A model generated the notes under the pieces. It was not told the DNA's origin. It worked only from the letters and a program-made list of their open reading frames with translations, and did not search any database. Shown here one piece after another: positions 53,287-62,446 of a stretch of DNA of 64,000 nucleotides. Position 1 is the stretch's first letter. Each line of letters begins with the position of its first letter. The position numbers and the translations under genes were made by a program. Source of the DNA: Chloroflexota bacterium (GTDB taxonomy: Bacteria > Chloroflexota > Anaerolineae > UBA7937 > B3-Chlor); NCBI GenBank assembly GCA_030603665.1, contig JAUVXJ010000015.1, positions 23,781 to 87,780 on the forward strand, in the 5' to 3' direction.

Positions 53287-54633
53287 ATGCACAGCCGCGA
53301 CTCGAAAGCCCTGGCGTGCTACCTCGCCCTCGTCCTCATGCTGGCGCTCTCTTTCGCACCAGCAGCAGGAGCCCAGGGCGCCTCTCAGGTTGATGTACTG
53401 ACCGTCGAGGGGGCCATCACCCCCATCGTGGCCAGCTATGTGGAACGCGGCATAGAGACCGCGGAAAACGACGGTTCTGCCTGTCTGATCATCGAGCTCG
53501 ACACACCGGGCGGCTCAGTCCAGGTCACCGAGGAGATAGTGCAGCGCATGAAGGCGGCCACTGTCCCCATCGTGATCTACGTTCACCCGCAAGGGGCCAA
53601 AGCCGCCTCTGCGGGGACCTTCCTCGCCCTGGCCGCCCACCTGGCAGCCATGGCCCCCAGTACCCGCATGGGGGCCGCCCACCCTGTGGACATGTCGGGG
53701 GAAGCCATGCCCGAGGCGATGGAGGCAAAGGCGGTCAACGACGCAGTTGCACTCGTCAAGGGCCTGGCCCAGCCTCGCGGACCCGACGCCGTCGCTTGGG
53801 CCGAGCTGGCTGTACGCGAGAGTTCATCCATCACAGAGCAAGAAGCCCTCGAACTTGGCGTCATCGATTTCATCGCCCGAGACCTCACAGCGCTTGTAGA
53901 AGCCATGGACGGGCACGAGGTCGTTGTCGGGGATCAGACCGTCACCTTGAGCACACGGGGAGCGAACGTCAATCGGCTCCCTATGAACGCCATCGAAGGC
54001 TTCCTGCACACCATCACCGACCCCAATATAGCTTTCATACTCATGACTCTGGGGTTGAACGCCATCATTCTCGAGCTGTCTCAGCCAGGCGGCTACCTGG
54101 CAGGAGTCCTGGGGGCGATCTGCCTCCTCCTGGCCCTTTTCTCCCTGGGCGTGCTCTCCGTGAACTGGACAGGCTTGATATTCATCGTCTTGGCCTTCGT
54201 CCTGCTCATCGCTGACGTCAAGGCCCCTACTCACGGTATACTCACCGCCTTGGGCGTGATATCCTTCATCCTGGGTTCCATGATCCTCTTCAGTTCGCCC
54301 TTCGCGCGGGTCTCCGTGAATCTGGTAGTGACGGTTGGGGTCACCATCGGCATTTTCTTCGCCTTCGTGGTGGCAAAGGTGTTCGGAGCCCATCAACGTA
54401 GGCCGACCACCGGGTCGGAGGGGCTGGTGGGCCAGCTGGCAGTAGCGCGCTCAGATCTGGACCCCACGGGCACAGTGTTCCTCAAGGGCGAGCTATGGGA
54501 GGCAATAGCGACCGAGGGAGTGGTCAGAAGGGGGGAGCAAGTCGAAGTCACAGAGTCCGATGGTTTCAAGCTGCGGGTGAGAACAGTAGTTGCGGAATCT
54601 TCTTCAGAGCAGTCGATAGTGCAGCGCAAGTAG
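53287..54633 (+). CDS. NfeD-family membrane-bound serine protease (ClpP class)
   Basis: The 448-aa product has a signal/TM segment (LALVLMLALSFAPAAGAQG) and a ClpP-like protease domain with IIELDTPGGSV, the nucleophile Ser in KAASAGTFLALAAH and APSTRMGAAHPV. Four or five membrane helices and a C-terminal OB-fold NfeD domain (GLVGQLAVARSDLDPTGTVF) follow. This is the long NfeD1b form. Known relatives cleave the partner slipin, whose gene follows 20 bases later. Confidence 0.9.
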   Translation: MHSRDSKALACYLALVLMLALSFAPAAGAQGASQVDVLTVEGAITPIVASYVERGIETAENDGSACLIIELDTPGGSVQVTEEIVQRMKAATVPIVIYVHPQGAKAASAGTFLALAAHLAAMAPSTRMGAAHPVDMSGEAMPEAMEAKAVNDAVALVKGLAQPRGPDAVAWAELAVRESSSITEQEALELGVIDFIARDLTALVEAMDGHEVVVGDQTVTLSTRGANVNRLPMNAIEGFLHTITDPNIAFILMTLGLNAIILELSQPGGYLAGVLGAICLLLALFSLGVLSVNWTGLIFIVLAFVLLIADVKAPTHGILTALGVISFILGSMILFSSPFARVSVNLVVTVGVTIGIFFAFVVAKVFGAHQRRPTTGSEGLVGQLAVARSDLDPTGTVFLKGELWEAIATEGVVRRGEQVEVTESDGFKLRVRTVVAESSSEQSIVQRK

Positions 54634-54653
54634 ATAACAAGGAGGGAGTAGCT

Positions 54654-55448
54654 GTGGAAGGAATATTGGACCTCGTAACCAATCTGGGTTTCAGCGCGTT
54701 GATCGTGGGAGCCATTCTCATCGCCTTGCTGAGCTCAGCCGTCAAGGTCGTGCAGGAGTACGAGCGCGGCGTAATCTTCCGGCTCGGCCGTCTCGTGGGG
54801 GCCAAGGGACCCGGTCTGTTCTTCATCATCCCGGTGGTGGACCGTATGGTAAAGGTCGACTTGAGGGTGATCACGCTGGACATCCCGTCCCAGGAGGCGA
54901 TCACCAGAGACAACGTGACGGTAACCGTGAACGCGGTCGCTTACTACCGGGTTATGGACCCGTCAGCCGCCATCGTCCAGGTAGAGGACTACCGCAGGGC
55001 TACCTGGCAGATCGCCCAGACCACCTTGCGCAGCGTGTTGGGCCAATCTGAGCTAGACGAACTGTTGACTCAACGAGAGGAGGTCAACGAAAAGCTACAG
55101 CAGATCATCGATGAGCAGACGGAACCATGGGGCATCAAAGTCAGCATCGTCGAGGTCAAGGACGTCGAGCTACCAGAGACCATGAAGCGGGCCATGGCAC
55201 GGCAGGCGGAAGCCGAGCGAGAGAAGCGAGCCAAGATCATCCATGCTGGGGGTGAGTTAGCGGCTGCCCAGACCTTGCGAGATGCCGCTGCAAAGATGGC
55301 AGAGCAGCCTGCTTCCATTCAGCTGCGGTACCTGTCCACCCTGACCGACATCGCCGCGGAGAAGAACTCGACCATCATCTTCCCTATCCCCATCGAGTTC
55401 GTCAGGGCCTTCGGCAGGTTGCTTGGGACGGAGCAGGAACCGGAATAG
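54654..55448 (+). CDS. Slipin / SPFH (band 7) domain protein
   Basis: The 264-aa product has one N-terminal membrane helix and the SPFH signature EYERGVIFRLGRLVGAKGPG, then the prohibitin-homology region TRDNVTVTVNAVAYYRV. A coiled coil (AEAEREKRAKIIHAGGE) and an oligomerisation tail complete it. GTG 54654 follows AAGGAGGGAG. It forms the standard NfeD-slipin pair and likely organises membrane microdomains. Confidence 0.92.
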   Translation: MEGILDLVTNLGFSALIVGAILIALLSSAVKVVQEYERGVIFRLGRLVGAKGPGLFFIIPVVDRMVKVDLRVITLDIPSQEAITRDNVTVTVNAVAYYRVMDPSAAIVQVEDYRRATWQIAQTTLRSVLGQSELDELLTQREEVNEKLQQIIDEQTEPWGIKVSIVEVKDVELPETMKRAMARQAEAEREKRAKIIHAGGELAAAQTLRDAAAKMAEQPASIQLRYLSTLTDIAAEKNSTIIFPIPIEFVRAFGRLLGTEQEPE

Positions 55449-55466
55449 CCATTTCGGAGATAGGCC

Positions 55467-55733
55467 ATGGATCGCTGGGAGTACCAGATCACGACCCACT
55501 CAGCAGGGGAGGTACTGAAGATCCGAGAGGAACTGGGGCATGCTCCCGACCCTGCTGGACCAAGCGTCGTCTATTGTGACGTCGAAGGCCAATGCTTCTT
55601 CGATGAAGCTCCCAACCCGTACGTAGAGGCCATCGTTCACATCCTGAACGAGAGGGGTGAGCATGGCTGGGAGCTGGTGCAGATTGCCTTTCGCGAGGCG
55701 GACTTCATCTGCATCTGGAGAAGGGAACTGTAG
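55467..55733 (+). CDS. 88-aa DUF4177-like hypothetical protein
   Basis: The product opens DRWEYQITTHSAGEV and ends with NERGEHGWELVQIAFR followed by ICIWRREL. GWELVQ together with a final aromatic strand is typical of DUF4177-like small proteins. It lies 18 bases after the slipin gene and ends before a strong terminator, so it is the last gene of that operon. Confidence 0.65.
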   Translation: MDRWEYQITTHSAGEVLKIREELGHAPDPAGPSVVYCDVEGQCFFDEAPNPYVEAIVHILNERGEHGWELVQIAFREADFICIWRREL

Positions 55734-55743
55734 AGTACAACGA

Positions 55744-55779
55744 ACCTCCCGGAGGTCTGCAACCTCCGGGAGGTCTTTT
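55744..55779 (+). terminator. Intrinsic terminator of the nfeD operon
   Basis: Arms ACCTCCCGGAGGT and ACCTCCGGGAGGT form a perfect 13-pair stem with a 5-base loop (55744-55774), followed by CTTTT. Confidence 0.8.
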
Positions 55780-55937
55780 GGACTGGGGGCATTGGCTGCG
55801 TATGCCGGCAGCCCGAAACGTCGTCTGTCCTCAGGGAGCGCTCGATTCCGATACCGGGATCGCCACCAAGTGCAGGCGTACGTCACGACCCAGCTCCTCA
55901 GTCACCGCGGCCGCCAGGAGGCTCGCCACGTCCTCAT

Positions 55938-57134
55938 CTACCTCCTTGCGTAGATGGTCACGGTCAGGCTCACCTGCTCCCCCTGCCTCTCTAGCTCGTA
56001 GCCCACAAGGGCCGCGCCTTCAATCTCCTCAAGTTCACGGGTGAGCACCCGCCGCACCACTTCTTCTTCCTGAGTGGCCTGCACCGTTCTCCCCGACATG
56101 AAGCCCAGAGGCAGTGAGACTACCAGGAGCAATAGCATGGTCACCACCAGCCCGCGCCGGAGCTGGCTTTCTCTGTCTCTGACGCCCTTCACTGGGCGGA
56201 AGCCGAGAAGTAGAAAGATGACAGCGCCGGCGAGAGTGATGCCCACCAGGTTTGTTCCAAACAACAGCAGCCCCCCGCCCGCCACTGCCAACTGGCGACC
56301 TGCCAGGCCGACGCCCACCACACCCAAGGGCGGCACCAGGGCCGCAGCGATGGCCACACCGGGCAGCGCCGCCGACACGTCCTTGCGAGACACGGCGTAC
56401 GCCCCTGCCGCGCCGGAGGCCAGGGCGATCATCAGATCCAGCAGATTGGGGGAAGTCCTGGCCAGCACTTCCCCCGTCGGCTCGCCCAGGGGGACTATGG
56501 AAGCCAGGAACAGTGCCACGACCACAGTCAGGGAGATACCCTTGATCGTCGATTCCACGGCATCGCGCAACAGACGCACGTTCCCCAACGCGATAGCCAG
56601 GGCGATGCCAATGACGGGGCTCATCAGGGGAGCCACCAACATCCCACCTATGATGACCGCAGCGCTGTTGAGCAGCAACCCCAGGGTCGCAATCGTCGCC
56701 GCGAGGGTGATCATCACGAAGAAGTCGATGTCGGCCCGGGCGCCCTCTCTCGATTGCTGGTAGACGGTTGACCTCTCCTCGGCTTCCAGTGTGGGCAGGA
56801 TCCGGGAAAGCGCGGTCCACACCCGCCGCAGCCAGAACTGGTGCAAGGGAGCTCGCTGCTTGGCTATCATAACCGGCACTGGCGACTTCCGAGCTATCCG
56901 CTCCGGTATTGTGCCAAACAGCACTCTGTCGAAAAGGCCTTCTTCCGAGGCGCCAAGCATCATGAGATCATACTCCTTCGCCTCATTCAGGATGCCGCCG
57001 ACCACTCCCGGGGCTGTGATCACCTTGGCCTCGATCAGGTCATCCGTGGGGAGTCCACCTACGGTCCGGGCGATCATGTCCATGCCGTGCTGTCGATCCT
57101 CAGCTGTTGCGCCCTCCCGGCACACGTAGAGCAC
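55938..57134 (-). CDS. DUF389 (TIGR00341-like) membrane protein, downstream part of a frameshifted gene
   Basis: The frame opens at GTG 57134 with the end of a UspA domain (LYVCREG, then GASEEGLFDRVLFGTIPERI and SPVPVMIAK). It continues into DUF389: SAAVIIGGMLVAPLMSPVIG, membrane helices and IAAALVPPLGVVGVGLA. Because it starts in mid-domain with no ribosome binding site, it is probably the C-terminal part of one long gene with the two segments upstream. DUF389 proteins are uncharacterised membrane proteins. Confidence 0.75.
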   Translation of the reverse strand: MLYVCREGATAEDRQHGMDMIARTVGGLPTDDLIEAKVITAPGVVGGILNEAKEYDLMMLGASEEGLFDRVLFGTIPERIARKSPVPVMIAKQRAPLHQFWLRRVWTALSRILPTLEAEERSTVYQQSREGARADIDFFVMITLAATIATLGLLLNSAAVIIGGMLVAPLMSPVIGIALAIALGNVRLLRDAVESTIKGISLTVVVALFLASIVPLGEPTGEVLARTSPNLLDLMIALASGAAGAYAVSRKDVSAALPGVAIAAALVPPLGVVGVGLAGRQLAVAGGGLLLFGTNLVGITLAGAVIFLLLGFRPVKGVRDRESQLRRGLVVTMLLLLVVSLPLGFMSGRTVQATQEEEVVRRVLTRELEEIEGAALVGYELERQGEQVSLTVTIYARR

Positions 57135-57628
57135 ACCGTCACCCGTGCTCCATGAAGCCCGGCGAGCCTCACGGCGAACCGAGCGGCTATGGAGGCGTGA
57201 GGACCACCGCTGGTCGGAAGTAGTATCGTATTCACCTTGGAAAGCGTATCACCCTTCAACAGGACCACGTCACAGGGAGCGTTCTCGACGATCGGGTCAA
57301 GTATTTGGCCCAGGATCCGACCCTTGGCCTCGCTGTACCCTTCCCAGCTCACTATTATGAGATCGCACTTCTCTTCCACGGCGGTATCGATAATGCCCTG
57401 AGAGACGCTACGGGCCACCCTGGTGATGGGGGTGAGGGACACGGAGCCCGTGTCCTTCTCTCCCAGCGACCCGCGGAACACAGACTCGACGCCTTCCGCC
57501 ATTCTCGCGCCTTCGCGCAGAGGCACCTGGGCGGGCAAGGTGATCACTCTCAGCGGGAGGACCTCGCCACCCTCCTCGCCGGCCAGGGCGACTGCCAGTT
57601 TGATCAGCTCCGACTGCCTCTCGCGCCA
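57135..57628 (-). pseudogene. UspA-domain segment between two frameshifts
   Basis: In the third minus frame, residues RERQSELIKLAVALAGEEGG, VARSVSQGIIDTAVEEKCDL and NAPCDVVLLKGDTLSKVNTI form one UspA domain and the start of a second. Neither end has a start or stop of its own: it continues the permease frame after a -1 shift near 57628 and joins the DUF389 frame after another -1 shift near 57134, where GTGTG may be GTG with a two-base insertion. This indicates decay or sequence error; programmed shifting is possible. Confidence 0.65.
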
Positions 57629-59052
57629 GGGCCCAGAGGCACCAGGACCCGGTACTTCGACTCCAGGGGCTCTCTCTGAGCTCTGAAGACCACGACCCCT
57701 TCCTGTCCCGCGATGTACCTTCCTCTGGCATGGACGACATAGACAACCAGGCCGGCTCCGAGCCAGACGGCGCCGGCCAGTAGCGGGCCTGTCCCCACCA
57801 TCGGCAGGAGGAACACGTTGACCACCAGGGCCAGAGCGGGAATCAGGGGTGGCACCGGCAGTCGAAAACCCGAGGGCTCCTCCTCTGCGCCACGCATCCG
57901 CATCGCATTCCCCAGCGCGATCATGCTCATTGCGAACAGAATGCAGAAGCCTCCCAACCTGGCGATCTGCTCCAGGTCTCCCCACAGGCTGAGCAAGGCA
58001 GCCAAGGCGCCGATCAGCGCCAGAAGAATATGGGGGGTTTGAAAGCGAACCGTACGGCGCCTGAGGAAATCCGGGAGAAGACCATCCTGCTCCATCTCTT
58101 GAGCCTGCCGCACCACCAGCAATAGAGCGGAGTTCAGAGCCATGGGAATGAAGATCACCGCCAGGAGCAGCACGAGGGGGCCATAGCCACCAGCACACTC
58201 CTCGGCCAGCGCAGCCACAGGCAGCCGCACCTCCAGCAGGCCCACACCCGTCAACGAACTCCCAGCCACCAGGGTTACGGCCATTGAAAGGAGAATCCCC
58301 AACCCCGCGGTAGCCAAGAAGGCGCGCGGAATGGTTCGCCTGGGCTCCGGAATCTCCGACATCGTCAGAGGCAGCGATTCAAAAGCCAGAAACCCGATGA
58401 ATAGCAGCGAGAGACCGGCCTGTACGCCTAGATAGCCATGAGGCGAAAAGGGCCCATAGTCAGTCAATCGAACGGGCGGCAGGCAGACAAGGCAGAGTAG
58501 TAGCAGCAAGGCCGCGACGAGCCAGGTGACAATGCCACGAACCCGCCTGTGGCTCCAGCCACCCAAGACGTTGTACACTGCGATCACAACTATCAGCAGC
58601 GCGGCCATCCCCGGCTCGCCCAAGCGCACACCGAGAAGCGCCTCGACGAAAGTGCTGGCACTGGCTGCAAAACCAAGGGCCAGAACCGCAGACAGGAGTA
58701 GCCCACCCAGCAGGATCGCCCAGCCTGTGAGGAATGCCACCGGCCCCCGGGTGGCCTCGCGGAGCAACACGTAGGCGCCGCCTTCTCGCCCGCCACGAAC
58801 GAGTAGCTCGACATAGCACAGGAGGGTCAGTGAGCACACCACGCCCATCATCAGGTACGATACTGCCGCGGCGGGACCGGCAGACACCAAGACGGATCCC
58901 TGTAGCGTGAAGACCAGTGCGGCCAGCAGGATCGCCAGGCTGCGCGACACCGCACGCGCTAAGCCAAGCTCCCGACTGAATCGTACCTCGGTTGGCGCAA
59001 CGTCTCTCGCCGCAGGGTCCACCTCTCCCAAGGGGCGTCTGAATCGTAGCAC
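57604..59052 (-). CDS. APC-family amino acid permease, upstream part of a frameshifted gene
   Basis: The 482-aa frame carries about twelve membrane helices of the APC superfamily (GREGGAYVLLREATRGPVAF, FIGFLAFESLPLTMSEIPEP, PRAFLATAGLGILLS). It then enters a cytosolic linker and the first strand of a UspA domain (KYRVLVPLGPG) before going out of frame. The GTG at 59052 is the likely start, with a poor binding site. It is divergent from pyrG. The substrate is unknown. Confidence 0.82.
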   Translation of the reverse strand: MLRFRRPLGEVDPAARDVAPTEVRFSRELGLARAVSRSLAILLAALVFTLQGSVLVSAGPAAAVSYLMMGVVCSLTLLCYVELLVRGGREGGAYVLLREATRGPVAFLTGWAILLGGLLLSAVLALGFAASASTFVEALLGVRLGEPGMAALLIVVIAVYNVLGGWSHRRVRGIVTWLVAALLLLLCLVCLPPVRLTDYGPFSPHGYLGVQAGLSLLFIGFLAFESLPLTMSEIPEPRRTIPRAFLATAGLGILLSMAVTLVAGSSLTGVGLLEVRLPVAALAEECAGGYGPLVLLLAVIFIPMALNSALLLVVRQAQEMEQDGLLPDFLRRRTVRFQTPHILLALIGALAALLSLWGDLEQIARLGGFCILFAMSMIALGNAMRMRGAEEEPSGFRLPVPPLIPALALVVNVFLLPMVGTGPLLAGAVWLGAGLVVYVVHARGRYIAGQEGVVVFRAQREPLESKYRVLVPLGPGARGSRS

Positions 59053-59079
59053 AAACAGGTATGATTGCCTAACGTGCGA

Positions 59080-59108
59080 TTGCTAGGACCATTCAGCCGT
59101 GCTATAAT
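59080..59108 (+). promoter_or_regulatory. pyrG promoter
   Basis: TTGCTA (59080-59085), a 17-base spacer and consensus TATAAT (59103-59108), 62 bases before the GTG start. No purine-run attenuator like that of Bacillus pyrG is obvious in the short leader. Confidence 0.6.
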
Positions 59109-59170
59109 TCCCATGGTCGTTGCCACAGAGGATCGGCGCGACCTTGCTCTGCTAAGAAGAGGGCTGGACA

Positions 59171-60796
59171 GTGACCAAGTTCGTTTTCTGTACCGGCGGC
59201 GTGGTGTCATCCGTAGGGAAGGGTGTAGCCGCAGCGTCCATTGCTCGGATCCTGAAGAGCAGAGGCATCTCCGTGTCCATCCAGAAACTGGACCCCTACC
59301 TCAACGTGGATGCCGGAACCATGTCGCCCTACCAACACGGTGAGGTCTTCGTCACCGAGGACGGATCTGAGACCGACCTTGATCTCGGCCACTATGAACG
59401 CTTCATAGATCAGAATCTCACCTCTTCCAGCAACGTGACGACCGGGCAGGTCTACTCAGCGGTCATCGCCAGCGAGCGCCGCGGTGACTATCTGGGCAGT
59501 ACCGTCCAGATCATCCCACACATCACCGACGAGATAAAGCGACGCGTGTTTCAAGTTGCCCAAGAAAGCGGCGCCGAGGTGGTCATCGTGGAAGTGGGCG
59601 GAACCGTGGGCGACATCGAGGGGCTGCCCTTCATCGAGGCCCTCCGACAGATGCACAGCGATATCGGCCACGATGACTTGCTCTACGTCCACGTGACCCT
59701 CCTCCCGCGCCTCGCAGTCACTGGTGAGTTCAAGACCAAACCCACTCAGCACAGCGTCAAGGAACTGCGAGGCATGGGAATTCAGCCTGATTTCATCCTC
59801 TTGCGCGCCGATGCCCCTCTCTCAGATGGCATAAGGGCCAAGGTATCTCTGTTCTGCGACGTTGACGAGTCGGCGGTGATACCTCTGGTAAGCGCTGAGA
59901 CGATGTATGAGGTTCCCTTGATCATGGAGCAAGCCGGACTGGGCGACCTCATCATGGAGAAGTTCAATCTACCCAAGGCCAAGCCTGACCTTGAGGAATG
60001 GCGCAGAGTTGTGGAGCGCATCAAGCACCCAGAGCGACGAATCAGTATCGGTCTGGTGGGGAAGTACGTGGAACTGGTGGACGCCTACATGAGCGTCAGA
60101 GAAGCTCTGTACCATGCTGGCGCCCACTTCAACGTCGGCGTCGACATCAAGTGGGTGGAATCGGAGCTGCTCCCAGAGAACGCCGAACACCTGCTCAAAG
60201 GGGTCGATGGCATCGTCGTACCCGGAGGTTTTGGCTACAGAGGCTTTGAAGGCAAGATGGTTGCGGCTCGACACGCTCGAGAGAACGAGATCCCCTTCCT
60301 TGGCTTGTGCCTGGGCCTGCAAGTGATGGTCGTTGAGTTCGCCCGCTCCGTCGCAGGCTTGGAAGGAGCCAACAGCACCGAGTTCGACGCGCTCACCCCG
60401 CACCCTGTGATAGACCTCCTGCCGGAGCAGCGGCAGGTGTATCACAAGGGAGGTACCATGCGGCTGGGGAGCTACCCCTGCCGGTTGGTTTCCGGAACCA
60501 GAGCCGCCCACGCATATGGTCAGGATGTAGTGAGCGAACGGCACCGACATCGGTTCGAGCTCAATAACCGGTATTGGGAACCTCTGCGCTCCCGCGGACT
60601 GGTGGCGAGCGGGCTTCTCGAGGGCGCCGATCTTGTGGAAATCGTGGAGTTGCAGAACCACCCCTGGATGGTTGCCACTCAGTTCCATCCAGAATTCCAG
60701 TCTCGTCCCAACAGGCCGCACCCGTTGTTTCTCGGCCTTCTCTCCGCGGCACTGGAGAGAAGCGATAGGAACACGACATCGGCGGCAGCGCAGTAG
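59171..60796 (+). CDS. pyrG: CTP synthase
   Basis: The 541-aa enzyme has the amidoligase domain (FVFCTGGVVSSVGKGVAAAS, KLDPYLNVDAGTMSPYQHGE) and a class I glutamine amidotransferase domain with the nucleophile Cys in FLGLCLGLQVMVVEFAR and a C-terminal HPEFQSRP. It makes CTP from UTP and glutamine in the cytosol. It starts at GTG 59171. Confidence 0.97.
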   Translation: MTKFVFCTGGVVSSVGKGVAAASIARILKSRGISVSIQKLDPYLNVDAGTMSPYQHGEVFVTEDGSETDLDLGHYERFIDQNLTSSSNVTTGQVYSAVIASERRGDYLGSTVQIIPHITDEIKRRVFQVAQESGAEVVIVEVGGTVGDIEGLPFIEALRQMHSDIGHDDLLYVHVTLLPRLAVTGEFKTKPTQHSVKELRGMGIQPDFILLRADAPLSDGIRAKVSLFCDVDESAVIPLVSAETMYEVPLIMEQAGLGDLIMEKFNLPKAKPDLEEWRRVVERIKHPERRISIGLVGKYVELVDAYMSVREALYHAGAHFNVGVDIKWVESELLPENAEHLLKGVDGIVVPGGFGYRGFEGKMVAARHARENEIPFLGLCLGLQVMVVEFARSVAGLEGANSTEFDALTPHPVIDLLPEQRQVYHKGGTMRLGSYPCRLVSGTRAAHAYGQDVVSERHRHRFELNNRYWEPLRSRGLVASGLLEGADLVEIVELQNHPWMVATQFHPEFQSRPNRPHPLFLGLLSAALERSDRNTTSAAAQ

Positions 60797-60836
60797 CGAC
60801 AGAGCGCCCAGTCCAGCCCGTTTCAGAGGTTGATGC

Positions 60837-61670
60837 GTGGGACAGCCCGATTTTCTGGTGATCGGCCACGTAGCTAAGGACCTGATTGGCGATGGCTACC
60901 GGCTCGGTGGCACCGTCGCCTACTCCGCTCTCACGGCCAGAAACCTGGGAAGGAAAGCTGCGGTCGTCACTTGCGCAGGTCCTGATGCGGACCTGCTTCA
61001 CCTCTTCAACGACATAGACTGGGTCTGTCTCCCGTCACCCGTCACGACCACCTTTCGCAACGTCTGCACAACTCAACAGCGACAACAGTACATAGAGGCA
61101 GTGGCCGAGGCAATACCGAAGGATAACATCCCGTCTCCCTGGAGACGCACACCTATCGTTCACCTGGGCCCCATAGCGAACGAGTTCGAAGAGGATATGA
61201 CAAGCCTGTTTCCATTCTCCCTGATGGGCCTCACACCACAGGGCTGGCTGAGGCAGTGGGATGACCAGGGCCAGGTCTCTCCTCGTCGTTGGAGGAGAGC
61301 CAACGAGTTCCTACAGCGTATAGACGCCCTCATCGTCAGTGACGAGGATCTCACAGGGGAAGCCGCCGCCTTGAGAACACAGCTTGAGCTTGCCCCCGTC
61401 GCCGTGATCACTGAGGGCGCCGGCGGTGCCACCCTCCACCACCAGGGAAAGGTATCCCATTATGCCCCTCGCAAGACCCAGGCAGTCGATCCCACCGGTG
61501 CCGGAGACGTATTCGCGGCCGCCTTCTTGGTCAGACTATCGGAGACTGGCGATCCGCACACGGCCGCCAGCTTCGCCAACGTTGCCGCTTCCCTGTCTGT
61601 GGAGAAAGCGGGACTCGACTCGGTTCCCGAGCGGGCACAGATAGAGGAGATACTGAGCAGTACACCATGA
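60837..61670 (+). CDS. PfkB-family carbohydrate kinase
   Basis: The 277-aa product is a compact ribokinase-type kinase: an N-terminal DFLVIGHVAKDLIG, the glycine motif RLGGTVAYSALTARNLG, and the catalytic anion hole VDPTGAGDVFAAAFLV near residue 220. The usual lid region is short. GTG 60837 is the likely start. The stop overlaps the parA start by 4 bases, an unexpected coupling between sugar kinase and segregation genes. The substrate is unknown. Confidence 0.85.
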   Translation: MGQPDFLVIGHVAKDLIGDGYRLGGTVAYSALTARNLGRKAAVVTCAGPDADLLHLFNDIDWVCLPSPVTTTFRNVCTTQQRQQYIEAVAEAIPKDNIPSPWRRTPIVHLGPIANEFEEDMTSLFPFSLMGLTPQGWLRQWDDQGQVSPRRWRRANEFLQRIDALIVSDEDLTGEAAALRTQLELAPVAVITEGAGGATLHHQGKVSHYAPRKTQAVDPTGAGDVFAAAFLVRLSETGDPHTAASFANVAASLSVEKAGLDSVPERAQIEEILSSTP

Positions 61671-62446
61671 CACTCATCTATGCTTTCGCGAACCAAAAGG
61701 GAGGAGTGGGCAAGACCACGACCGCCATCAGCCTGGCGGCATACCTGGCTGCCAGGGGCAAGAAGCTTCTGCTGGTTGACATCGACCCCCAGGCCAACGC
61801 CACGAGCAGCCTAGGGGTAGACAAGAGCAACCTCCGCCTCTCCATCTACGAGGCTCTCATCCAGCAAGTCCCCCTGGGCCAGATCATCATGCCCATCGAA
61901 GGATCCCGCTTGGAACTGGTACCCTCCGCTCCGGCGCTCGCCGGGGCGACTGTGGAGTTGATACGTTTGCCTGACAGAACTCACCTTCTACGAAAAGCCC
62001 TGGCCACACTGGACACGAAATACGACTACGTCTTCATTGACTCGCCTCCCAGCCTGGGTATCCTGACCGTGAATGCCCTGACCGCCGCAGAGGGAGTGAT
62101 CATCCCCGTGCAGTGCGAGTATCTCTCCTTGGAGGGCTTGGGACAGCTGGTCCATACCATCAACCTGGTGCGAAGGGATCTCAACCCCCAGTTGAAGATC
62201 ACTGGCCTGATCATGACTATGTACGACGTGCGCACGAAGATTGCTCAGCAAGTGGTGGACGAGGTGCGCAAGTACTTCGCCAGTAAGGTATTCTCCACCA
62301 TCATCCCACGAAATGTGCGCCTCAGCGAGGCCCCCAGCTACGGAGAGACAATCCTCAACTATGCGCCCAAGTCCAGCGGGGCCTTGGCGTACGAGGCCTT
62401 GGCCAAGGAGTTTCTGAAAAGAACGGACCAGACAGGAGGTAGCTAG
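61667..62446 (+). CDS. parA: Chromosome-partitioning ATPase ParA/Soj
   Basis: The 259-aa deviant-Walker ATPase begins IYAFANQKGGVGKTTTAISL and continues with LLVDIDPQANATSSLG and YDYVFIDSPPSLG. It lacks an N-terminal HTH, so it is the chromosomal Soj type. It overlaps the kinase stop and is followed directly by parB. Confidence 0.95.
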   Translation: MTLIYAFANQKGGVGKTTTAISLAAYLAARGKKLLLVDIDPQANATSSLGVDKSNLRLSIYEALIQQVPLGQIIMPIEGSRLELVPSAPALAGATVELIRLPDRTHLLRKALATLDTKYDYVFIDSPPSLGILTVNALTAAEGVIIPVQCEYLSLEGLGQLVHTINLVRRDLNPQLKITGLIMTMYDVRTKIAQQVVDEVRKYFASKVFSTIIPRNVRLSEAPSYGETILNYAPKSSGALAYEALAKEFLKRTDQTGGS

